NCBI GenBank assembly: GCA_009777685.1
Contig: WRLJ01000028.1
Location: 1 to 11,903, forward strand
DNA length: 11,903 nt
Reading direction: 5' to 3'
Source: Oscillospiraceae bacterium
Lineage (GTDB): Bacteria; Bacillota; Clostridia; Oscillospirales; UBA929
Shown: in pieces, positions 6,827-11,903 of the stretch
Position numbering within the stretch: position 1 is the first letter of the stretch
How the letters are laid out: every line of letters begins with the position of its first letter
The notes under the pieces: generated by a model
What the model was told of the DNA's origin: nothing
What the model saw: the letters and a program-made list of their open reading frames with translations, nothing else
Databases searched by the model: none
Translations under genes and position numbers: made by a program

Positions 6827-7291
6827 ATGACAGACACAGCGCTTTTGACCCTCGCCGAGGCGGCCCGCGCGCGGGCCTACGCGCCGTATTCCGGCTACAG
6901 CGTGGGGGCCGCCGCCCTGTGCCGCGACGGGCGCGTCTACACCGGCTGCAACATCGAAAACGCCTCCTACGGCGCGTGCCTGTGCGCCGAGCGCGCCGCC
7001 CTCGCCGGGGCGGTGAGCGGCGGAAACCGCGAGATCGTCAAAATCGCGGTCGCCGGCTCCGGCGACGGGCTCTGCACCCCCTGCGGCATTTGCCGGCAGG
7101 TCATTTCCGAGCTTTCGCCGGAATGCCTGGTGGTTTGCGGCCGCCGAAGCCCGGCAGAAGGCCCGGCGGAGCCGGCGGCTCAAAAGGACCGGGAGGGAGC
7201 CGTCCCCTCCGCCCTGACTGCGGAGACCCGTTCCATCCGGGAGTTTTTGCCGGACGCTTTCGCGGGAAATATGCTTGCCAGCCCCCCGTGA
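6827..7291 (+). CDS. cdd: Cytidine deaminase
   Basis: Homotetrameric-type Cdd of 154 residues that deaminates cytidine and deoxycytidine to uridine and deoxyuridine for pyrimidine salvage in the cytoplasm. The substrate-binding NxE is N42-I-E44 within GCNIENASYG. The zinc site is C53-A-E55, with E55 as the proton shuttle, plus P85-C86-GI-C89. The family's closing LLP-x-x-F motif appears as FLPDAF (140-145). The protein is about 20 residues longer than usual because of a low-complexity Pro/Ala/Glu-rich insertion (about 107-133) before the last helix, which leaves the catalytic residues untouched. ATG 6827 is preceded by GAAGGAG (6811-6817) at 9 nt. It stands alone, divergent from the parvulin operon, with no partner nucleoside genes in view. 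Confidence 0.95.
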   Translation: MTDTALLTLAEAARARAYAPYSGYSVGAAALCRDGRVYTGCNIENASYGACLCAERAALAGAVSGGNREIVKIAVAGSGDGLCTPCGICRQVISELSPECLVVCGRRSPAEGPAEPAAQKDREGAVPSALTAETRSIREFLPDAFAGNMLASPP

Positions 7292-7753
7292 CGGGAGTTT
7301 ATTAGAAACGTAACACGGTGAGAAATTGTGTCTACGGCGCGGGAATTTCAGGTGTTTCGACGGATTTCAGACTGTTTTTGCGGCTCGGCTTGTGCAACAT
7401 GCCCGCCGCGCCGGGGCCTGTTGTATGCCTTGCACAAGAGATTCGGTTTTTCCACAAGGATTTCAGGCAATGTGTCCAGAGTAGCAATGTGGTTAACAAA
7501 ACGCAAATTCTCGATTTTGGGAATTGTATATTGTATCCACTATTTGTCTTTTTATGGTATTTCGAGCGGGTGTAAATAATTGTTTCTCATTTTTGATTAT
7601 TTCCGTTTGTCTTCCGATTTCCGCCGCCAAAGCCCGGAAGACAACCACGTCATCAGAGTTTCTAGGAAACCCCGTTTTTTTCGTGGTTGCCGATGGATTG
7701 ATGATTACGGGTATGGTTGAATGCGCGGGCGCACGGAAAACCCACGGCGCGCC
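7292..7753. other. Gene-poor, AT-richer intergenic stretch
   Basis: No open frame here has a ribosome site, a recognisable domain or codon use like its neighbours. The longest plus frames (7318-7575 and 7524-7853) look spurious. Visible structures are a 10-bp perfect inverted repeat, TTGTCTTCCG 7607-7616 with CGGAAGACAA 7635-7644, without a T-run after it, and a 5-bp GTTTC/GAAAC hairpin (7658-7670) followed by CCCG and seven Ts (7675-7681), a weak candidate terminator for cdd. A decayed gene cannot be excluded. Confidence 0.4.
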
Positions 7754-7795
7754 GGGGGCGTCGCGCCCTACGGTTTGTGCGGTTGGGGGCGAACG
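7754..7795. repeat. Intergenic palindromic repeat, copy 2
   Basis: A small GGGCG/CGCCC hairpin (7756-7760 with 7764-7768) leads into CCCTACGG, TGTGCGG, a G-run and AACG, matching the element at 33-80 in order and spacing apart from 2 nt. It is directly followed by the composite palindromic block at 7814-7977. Confidence 0.55.
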
Positions 7796-7813
7796 GGGTG
7801 CATGGGTAAACAC

Positions 7814-7977
7814 GGGCGGCAGATTGCCGCCCCTACAACACCGTAACATCTAAAATTTTACGCCGGTTGCAGGGGCGACCGTCCCGGTCGCCCGCGGACG
7901 CCATATATGGCGTCCCTACACATACGTCATATTTTAGATGACGTGGCGTAGCAGGGGCGGCCGTCATGTTGTAGAGG
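7814..7977. repeat. Composite palindromic element with nested inverted repeats
   Basis: Hairpins in order: GGGCGGC/GCCGCCC (7814-7820 with 7826-7832); a 9-bp stem with 3-nt loop (7873-7881 with 7885-7893); a perfect 20-bp palindrome (7896-7915) centred on ATATAT; and ACGTCAT/ATGACGT (7924-7930 with 7938-7944). Around these, CATCTAAAAT (7847-7856) is inverted as ATTTTAGATG (7931-7940), and CCCCTACAACA (7830-7840) as TGTTGTAGAGG (7967-7977, one mismatch). In addition GCAGGGGCGACCGTC (7869-7883) repeats directly at 7951-7965 with one change. The pattern of hairpins ending in CCCTAC suggests a dispersed REP- or MITE-like family. It has no coding capacity. Confidence 0.65.
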
Positions 7978-8016
7978 TTCCGTTGCAGCAGGCCACCCGT
8001 TTTGCGTCCGTCCGCC

Positions 8017-8054
8017 GGCGCCCGAGGTTCTCATGTTTGAGAATCTCGGGCGCC
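8017..8054 (-). terminator. Strong hairpin downstream of the SLH gene
   Basis: A 16-bp stem (8017-8032 with 8039-8054) encloses a 6-nt loop; the single imperfection is a G-U pair on the plus strand and a C-A mismatch on the minus strand. It lies 33 nt past the SLH stop codon. No U-tract follows on the minus strand, so it is either a non-canonical terminator or a 3'-end stabiliser. A second 9-bp hairpin (8077-8085 with 8094-8102) encloses the stop codon itself, and a small CCGGA/TCCGG hairpin lies between the two. Confidence 0.5.
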
Positions 8055-8086
8055 GTTTGACATTCCGGATTTTCCGGGCGCGGGAC

Positions 8087-11059
8087 TCAATCCTCCCGCG
8101 CCTTCACGAACAAAACCACGGCGGAGCTTCCGGTTTTGCCGTCCGTGACATAGGCGTACACATACAGCGTCTGGGCGTCCGCGGGACGCTCGAGGGCGGC
8201 AAACAGCCCTGTGGAAGTCCACTCGCCCGGCGGGCCGTCGTCCCAGCGGACCGAGAAATGGAGCGTCCCGTTCATAATCGGGTTTTCCCACAACAGGAAG
8301 ATGCTTTCGCCCGCGGGCGTCAGGCTGATCTCCGGTAAACCGAGGGCGTCCATATCGCCGTAAAGGGTAAAGCTCTCCGCCGCCTCGGGCACGCCGGCCG
8401 CGTAATAGAGGACGGTGCAGGAATCCATCATCGGCCCCGGCAAAAGAAGCGGCAGGCGGATAGGCCCTGCATACAGCGCGGGCGCCGCGCCATTCAGACT
8501 GTACAGGATTTCAACGTCCTCCCCTGTATACAGATGCAGAGAGATCTCTTCCCCGTAGGGAAGGCGAGCGCCGTCGCTTAAACTCCACAGCACAGGGATT
8601 TGCGGCGAGCCGCCGCCGTCGTCTGGGTCCGGATCGAGGTCCGGGTCCGGGTCTGGATCGGGATCGGGGTCCGGGTCTGGGTCTGGGTCCGGATCAGGAT
8701 CAGGGTCCGGGTCTGGGTCCGGATCAGGATCAGGGTCCGGGTCGGGGTCGGGGTCTGGGTCTGGATCAGGATCAGGGTCCGGGTCCGGGTCTGGGTCCGG
8801 ATCAGGGTCCGGGTCTGGCTCCGGCTCTGGCTCTGGCTCCGGCTCCGGCTCTGGCTCTGGCTCCGGCTCTGGCTCAGGCTCAGGCTCCGGCTCTGGCTCC
8901 GGCTCTGGCTCAGGCTCTGGCTCTGGCTCCGGCTCAGGCTCTGGCTCAGGCTCTGGCTCTGGCTCTGGCTCAGGCTCTGGCTCCGGCTCCGGCTCAGGCT
9001 CAGGCTCTGGCTCCGGCTCCGGCTCTGGCTCCGGCTCAGGCTCAGGCTCCGGCTCAGGCTCCGGCTCTGGCTCCAGCTCTGGCTCCGGCTCTGGCTCCGG
9101 TTCAATAGAGCTTGTATACGTCAGATGAATCTCGCTGTTCAGATACCCGCCGGCGGTGACAAACACACTCAGCCGGTTTCGGCCGGCCGGCAGCGGGAAC
9201 GGCTCTTCGTACCGCTGATAGCTCTGCTCCGGATAATCAAAGCTGCACAGGATTTCCGCGCCCGCGGCGGGGGAGGAAAGCGTGATTTCCAGGCCGGATA
9301 CAAGGGTCTGGCCCGCTTCGCCGTGCGGGACGCCGTTAATGTACAATCCCGCCGCCGCCTGCTCCAGCGCGGCCAGCGCGGAATGGAACGCCTCGCCCAG
9401 CGCGGCCCTGTCCGCGTCCGGGCCGGCGTTTTCCACGTTATGATACGCCTCGCCCAAAGCCCGCCATGACGTTTCGGTATAGACAAGCCCGTCGCCCAGG
9501 CCCCGGTAATGGCCGTCCGCTTCCGGCAAAACGCCGGCGCCGTACATATACGCAAGGTTCAGCAGCGGAGGCCTCCAATCCGGTTCGGGGTCGGGGTCAG
9601 GCTCAGGCTCAGTGTCCGGGTCTGGGTCCGGGTCTGGCTCAGTGTCCGGGTCTGGCTCTGGATCGGGATCGGGGTCGGGGTCGGGTTCAGGATCAGGGTC
9701 CGGGTCTGGCTCCGGATCGGGGCCGGAGTCCGGGTCGGGATCAGGGTCAGAGTCAGGCTCCGGCGGGGGCGTCCATCCCCAGCCGGGCGCGCCGCCGGGA
9801 GGCGTCGCCGCTTCGGGCACAGACGGTGGCGGCGGCTCCTCGGCGTCTGAGACAAAGCTCAAAATTTCTGAGCCGCTGTCCATCTCAATGACGGCCAGAC
9901 CCGCGCCGTCCGCCGTGGTGAATTGGTTGACGACCGCCGAGACCAGAGACAGGCGGGCATTCTCCCCTTTGAGAATCACCTCGCCGATCCGCGCGTTCCG
10001 CGCGGTCAGCGAGGCGTTGTCCCGCAGGGTCAGCTGCTCCACGCCGCCCTCCATATAAACCGCGCGGCCGCCGGCGACCTCCGCGCTCCACACAACGGAG
10101 TACGGGCTGACCGTCAGGCGGAGCGGGCCGCCGGTGTGTTTCTCCAGCGTCACGCGCAAAATCGCGCAGCCGGGACCGATGTGGACGGAGTGTTCTCCAC
10201 CGCCCAGCACAATCAGGTTCAGCGCCGTCACGTTCTCCAGCCACACCACGCCCTCGCCGACGCCCTGCGTAATCACCATCGTCTCCGCGGACAGGTTGCG
10301 CACCCAGCTGCCGGACGCGGTAATCGTCGCGCGGGGAACGGTATCGCCCCGCCCGTCATAGAGACCATTGGCCAGCGTCCCGAGGGCCTTGCAGATCAGC
10401 GCCGCGCCCTCCGCGCGGGTCATCAGCCGGCGCGGGAACACGCGGCCCTGCCAGCCCTCCATGATTCCGGCGGCCTGAAGGGTGCGGAGGGCGTCGGCCC
10501 CGGAATCCGGCTCGGCCTCGCCGATGTCCAGAAAGTCGACGGCCGCGGCCCCCGGCGGCAGGCGCATCGCCGCCGCGACCATCAGGGCGGCTTCCTGACG
10601 GGCAATCGGGTCATAGGCGCCGCCGGCGGGCGCGCCGGCATAGCCCAGCGCCGCCGCCAGCCGCAGGGCGCGCTCCGCCCACCCGCCGGCCGGCGCAGAG
10701 CCGAAAAACGCCGCAGATACCGGCCCCGCGTCCGGAATCTCCAGCGTGTCATATCCAAAAGACAGTTCAATCAGCCGCGCAAACTCCGCCCGCGTCAGCA
10801 TCCGGTCCGGTTCGGCCAGCCCGTCGCCGCCGCCGAGGAACCCAAGCGCGTGCAGCCGCAGGATGAACGGCTCCGCCCAATGCCCCGCGGCGTCCGGAAA
10901 GAGCGGGAGGGCGGAGGCCGCGTCAGAGGCGGCAGCGGAGACGGAGACGAGGATGGACACGGACAGCGTGAAGACCGTCAGCAGAACCGTCAGCCGCCGC
11001 GCCATGCCGCGCGGACGCCTGCGGGCCGTTCCCGGAGGATTGCCTGTTTCAAGCCGCAT
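8087..11059 (-). CDS. SLH-domain cell-surface protein with Glu-Pro/Asp-Pro rod
   Basis: Exported protein of 990 residues. A signal peptide (about 1-50: basic MARRL, hydrophobic core 23-42) is followed by three SLH repeats (about 52-103, 108-167, 175-228) that should anchor it to pyruvylated cell-wall polymer. A beta-solenoid-like region (240-405, many V/N/G strands) resembles those following SLH repeats in clostridial proteins. Next come an acidic Pro linker (432-495), a FIVAR-like helical domain (about 497-570, with YTETSWRALGEA), a chitobiase-C-like beta domain (575-650), the dipeptide rod (653-813), a second chitobiase-C-like domain (817-905, SLNGAAPALYAGPI) and an FN3-like end. ATG 11059 has AGAGAGGA 9 nt upstream; an ATG at 11113 is ruled out because it lies inside the -10 box. 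Adhesion or polysaccharide contact is an inference; no catalytic domain is visible. Confidence 0.88.
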   Translation of the reverse strand: MRLETGNPPGTARRRPRGMARRLTVLLTVFTLSVSILVSVSAAASDAASALPLFPDAAGHWAEPFILRLHALGFLGGGDGLAEPDRMLTRAEFARLIELSFGYDTLEIPDAGPVSAAFFGSAPAGGWAERALRLAAALGYAGAPAGGAYDPIARQEAALMVAAAMRLPPGAAAVDFLDIGEAEPDSGADALRTLQAAGIMEGWQGRVFPRRLMTRAEGAALICKALGTLANGLYDGRGDTVPRATITASGSWVRNLSAETMVITQGVGEGVVWLENVTALNLIVLGGGEHSVHIGPGCAILRVTLEKHTGGPLRLTVSPYSVVWSAEVAGGRAVYMEGGVEQLTLRDNASLTARNARIGEVILKGENARLSLVSAVVNQFTTADGAGLAVIEMDSGSEILSFVSDAEEPPPPSVPEAATPPGGAPGWGWTPPPEPDSDPDPDPDSGPDPEPDPDPDPEPDPDPDPDPEPDPDTEPDPDPDPDTEPEPDPDPEPDWRPPLLNLAYMYGAGVLPEADGHYRGLGDGLVYTETSWRALGEAYHNVENAGPDADRAALGEAFHSALAALEQAAAGLYINGVPHGEAGQTLVSGLEITLSSPAAGAEILCSFDYPEQSYQRYEEPFPLPAGRNRLSVFVTAGGYLNSEIHLTYTSSIEPEPEPEPELEPEPEPEPEPEPEPEPEPEPEPEPEPEPEPEPEPEPEPEPEPEPEPEPEPEPEPEPEPEPEPEPEPEPEPEPEPEPEPEPEPEPEPDPDPDPDPDPDPDPDPDPDPDPDPDPDPDPDPDPDPDPDPDPDPDPDPDPDPDPDPDPDLDPDPDDGGGSPQIPVLWSLSDGARLPYGEEISLHLYTGEDVEILYSLNGAAPALYAGPIRLPLLLPGPMMDSCTVLYYAAGVPEAAESFTLYGDMDALGLPEISLTPAGESIFLLWENPIMNGTLHFSVRWDDGPPGEWTSTGLFAALERPADAQTLYVYAYVTDGKTGSSAVVLFVKARED
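8621..9103 (-). repeat. Hexanucleotide coding repeat: (Glu-Pro)48 then (Asp-Pro)33
   Basis: The 483 bp encode 161 residues of strict acidic-proline alternation. In coding order, 48 Glu-x pairs (9103 down to 8816) switch abruptly to Asp-x pairs at 8815, without mixing. Exceptions are two Leu in Pro positions, one in each block, and a terminal Asp-Asp. Glu is GAG except for the first (GAA). Pro uses CCG, CCA and CCT in the Glu block and also CCC in the Asp block, where Asp is GAC or GAT. Synonymous variety argues for an old repeat held by selection on the protein rather than fresh slippage. Confidence 0.9.
8681..8740. repeat. Perfect 30-bp tandem duplication inside the Asp-Pro block
   Basis: Bases 8681-8710 and 8711-8740 are identical, including all synonymous third positions. 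This is a recent in-frame duplication of five Asp-Pro pairs and shows how the rod grows. Confidence 0.85.
9578..9766 (-). repeat. Mixed acidic-proline linker repeat
   Basis: About 63 codons of the SLH gene (residues 432-494) encode irregular Asp-Pro and Glu-Pro pairs with occasional Ser, Gly and Thr interruptions. Unlike the longer rod at 8621-9103, Asp and Glu are interspersed. It separates the wall-anchoring half from the outer domains. Confidence 0.85.
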
Positions 11060-11108
11060 GACAGATCGTCCTCTCTGTTGAGTTTTGTGGTAAAACAACT
11101 TGCTCTTG

Positions 11109-11138
11109 ATCATAGCAAACCTTTTCCCGAAATGTCAA
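11109..11138 (-). promoter_or_regulatory. Sigma-A promoter of the SLH gene
   Basis: On the minus strand, consensus TTGACA (11133-11138), 18 nt, then TATGAT (11109-11114). Transcription should begin near 11102, giving a leader of about 43 nt to ATG 11059. This placement excludes the upstream in-frame ATG at 11113. Confidence 0.8.
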
Positions 11139-11438
11139 CAAAAAAGTGCGTAAAACACAGAAATATTTTATTTTGGCTCTACAATTGTCGAAAAATGTTT
11201 ATAAAAAGTTATTTTCATTTATTTATGTCGATGGATTTATGTCCCCGCCAGAGGACCGGGGCGGGCGCGGACTGCGCGGGAGGGATGCCGCGACAGCCCG
11301 CGCGGGCGGCCAATATTTTGTCAATGGGATTATGTCAAAAGGGCGGAGCGGCCTCCCTGATTCTCCTACATTTGATAAAAAGGAGATTTTCTGTCTGTTT
11401 TGGATGGAAGCGGAAGTCAGAACGGGAACAAAGAGGGC
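11139..11438. other. Divergent intergenic region between SLH gene and rubrerythrin
   Basis: An AT-rich part (11139-11243) is followed by a GC-rich island (11244-11312) with short hairpins, CCCGCC/GGCGGG (11244-11249 with 11260-11265) and GCGCGGG/CCCGCGC (11274-11280 with 11297-11303). Then a TCTCCT/AGGAGA stem (11362-11367 with 11381-11386) runs into TTTT, a weak terminator-like signal on the plus strand. The 98-codon plus frame through it starts at a GTG with no ribosome site and I do not call it. Confidence 0.45.
11222..11335. repeat. 22-nt imperfect direct repeat flanking a GC-rich island
   Basis: Bases 11222-11243 and 11314-11335 align without gaps at 17 of 22 positions, sharing TGTC, ATGG and TTATGTC. 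They bracket a 70-bp GC-rich segment between the divergent SLH and rubrerythrin promoters. Paired regulator sites or the edges of an insertion are both possible. Confidence 0.45.
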
Positions 11439-11467
11439 TTGACACCCCCGCCGTCCCGGTGTATGAT
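11439..11467 (+). promoter_or_regulatory. Sigma-A promoter of rubrerythrin
   Basis: Consensus TTGACA (11439-11444), exactly 17 nt, then TATGAT (11462-11467). Transcription would begin near 11474, leaving a leader of about 68 nt. No clear PerR box (TTATAAT-n-ATTATAA) overlaps it, so peroxide control is not shown by the sequence. Confidence 0.85.
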
Positions 11468-11541
11468 ATGGGTAGTTCTTAGGGGAAGCGGCCAGTTATT
11501 GTAAACTGAAAACAGACAACTATTTCAAAAGGAGGATGATC

Positions 11542-11903
11542 ATGGCAGAGCTGAAAGGCACCCGGACGGAGGCCAACCTGCAGGCGGCGTTTGCCGGAGA
11601 ATCGCAGGCCCGAAACAAGTATACATACTATGCCTCCAGGGCCAAGAAGGACGGCTTTGAGCAAATCGCGGCCTTCTTCACGGAGACGGCGGACAACGAA
11701 AAGGAACACGCGAAAATCTGGTTTAAGCTGCTGCACGGGGGCGGCGTGCCCGGCACCGCGGAGAATCTGGAGGACGCGGCCGGCGGGGAGCATTACGAGT
11801 GGACCGACATGTATCCGGCCTTCGCCGCCGAGGCCCGCGCGGAGGGCTTTACGCAGATCGCGGCGCTCTTTGAAATGGTCGCGGAGATTGAAAAATCGCA
11901 CGA
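11542..11903 (+). CDS. rbr: Rubrerythrin, N-terminal part (cut by window end)
   Basis: The first 120 residues are visible. Rubrerythrin is a cytoplasmic non-haem di-iron peroxidase that reduces hydrogen peroxide in anaerobes. The opening TEANLQAAFAGESQARNKY is diagnostic. All expected iron ligands within reach are present: E20, the first ExxH (E53-KE-H56), the E83-HY-E86 pair, and the second ExxH (E117-KS-H120) at the very edge. The C-terminal rubredoxin-like FeS4 domain would lie beyond the window. ATG 11542 is chosen over the in-frame ATG 11536 because AGGAGG (11530-11535) then has a 6-nt spacer. It has its own consensus promoter and is divergent from the SLH gene. Confidence 0.95.
   Translation, partial: MAELKGTRTEANLQAAFAGESQARNKYTYYASRAKKDGFEQIAAFFTETADNEKEHAKIWFKLLHGGGVPGTAENLEDAAGGEHYEWTDMYPAFAAEARAEGFTQIAALFEMVAEIEKSH

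Noticed and set aside
7318..7853. Short open frames on both strands in the cdd-SLH gap
   Set aside because: No ribosome sites, no recognised domains, and parts of them are translated palindromic repeat.
8621..9103. Possible CRISPR array
   Set aside because: The repeat is a 6-bp coding period with no unique spacers, and no cas genes are present.
8578..9105. Minus-strand Ser-Arg/Ser-Gln repeat protein resembling an RS domain
   Set aside because: It is a shifted frame of the same repeat in the same strand as the well-supported SLH gene, with no start signal.
8600..9469. Plus-strand 289-codon open frame of alternating Arg/Val/Trp/Leu
   Set aside because: It is the antisense of the Glu-Pro/Asp-Pro hexanucleotide repeat; a stop-free repeat leaves other frames open. 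No ribosome site or known fold.
11146..11442. Plus-strand 98-codon frame upstream of rubrerythrin
   Set aside because: GTG start without a ribosome site, composition shifts abruptly across the GC-rich island, and it ends within the rubrerythrin -35 box.
9923..11482. Plus-strand 519-codon open frame
   Set aside because: It lies antisense to the SLH gene, with Arg/Gln-rich composition typical of GC-rich shadow frames. It also runs across the promoters of both the SLH and rubrerythrin genes.
11496..11514. Possible PerR operator in the rubrerythrin leader
   Set aside because: TTATTGTAA is only a weak partial match to the PerR box and lies downstream of the promoter.

Overview
The window reads as a piece of a GC-rich, low-oxygen Firmicute, most likely a Clostridia/Oscillospiraceae-type genome. 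The reasons are a YtvI-type sporulation membrane protein, an S-layer-homology (SLH) surface protein, a clostridial-style rubrerythrin, strong AGGAGG ribosome sites and sigma-A promoters. Assignment rests on reading the sequence only; no database search was possible.

Layout. (1) 1-306: a short palindromic repeat, then a sigma-A promoter. (2) 307-1977, plus strand: a two-gene cyclic-di-GMP module, a PilZ protein followed 3 nt later by an HD-GYP phosphodiesterase. (3) 1969-3033, minus: ytvI, whose 3' end overlaps the HD-GYP gene tail to tail by 9 bp. (4) 3034-3253: an intergenic stretch with mutually exclusive hairpins and a repeated 16-nt motif. (5) 3254-6668, minus: an operon of a membrane-anchored parvulin-type prolyl isomerase and an unusual protein joining a ParB-like domain to a BMP-family binding domain without an export signal. 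(6) 6827-7291, plus: cytidine deaminase, divergent from that operon. (7) 7292-8086: about 800 bp without a convincing gene, carrying a cluster of palindromic intergenic repeats, one sharing its core with the repeat at the window's left edge. (8) 8087-11059, minus: a 990-residue SLH surface protein with a 161-residue acidic Glu-Pro/Asp-Pro rod. (9) 11060-11541: divergent promoters with an imperfect direct repeat. (10) 11542 to the edge, plus: rubrerythrin, cut by the window.

How the genes fit. The PilZ/HD-GYP pair senses and degrades c-di-GMP. The parvulin would assist folding of exported proteins outside the membrane, and the SLH protein is an exported client type. Rubrerythrin handles peroxide in an anaerobe, and Cdd salvages pyrimidines. 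Apart from the two operons, no single pathway unites the window. The least ordinary items are the ParB-BMP fusion, the blockwise (Glu-Pro)48/(Asp-Pro)33 rod, the nested palindromic element at 7814-7977 and the alternative-hairpin region upstream of ytvI. I found no RNA genes, CRISPR arrays, transposases or phage genes.
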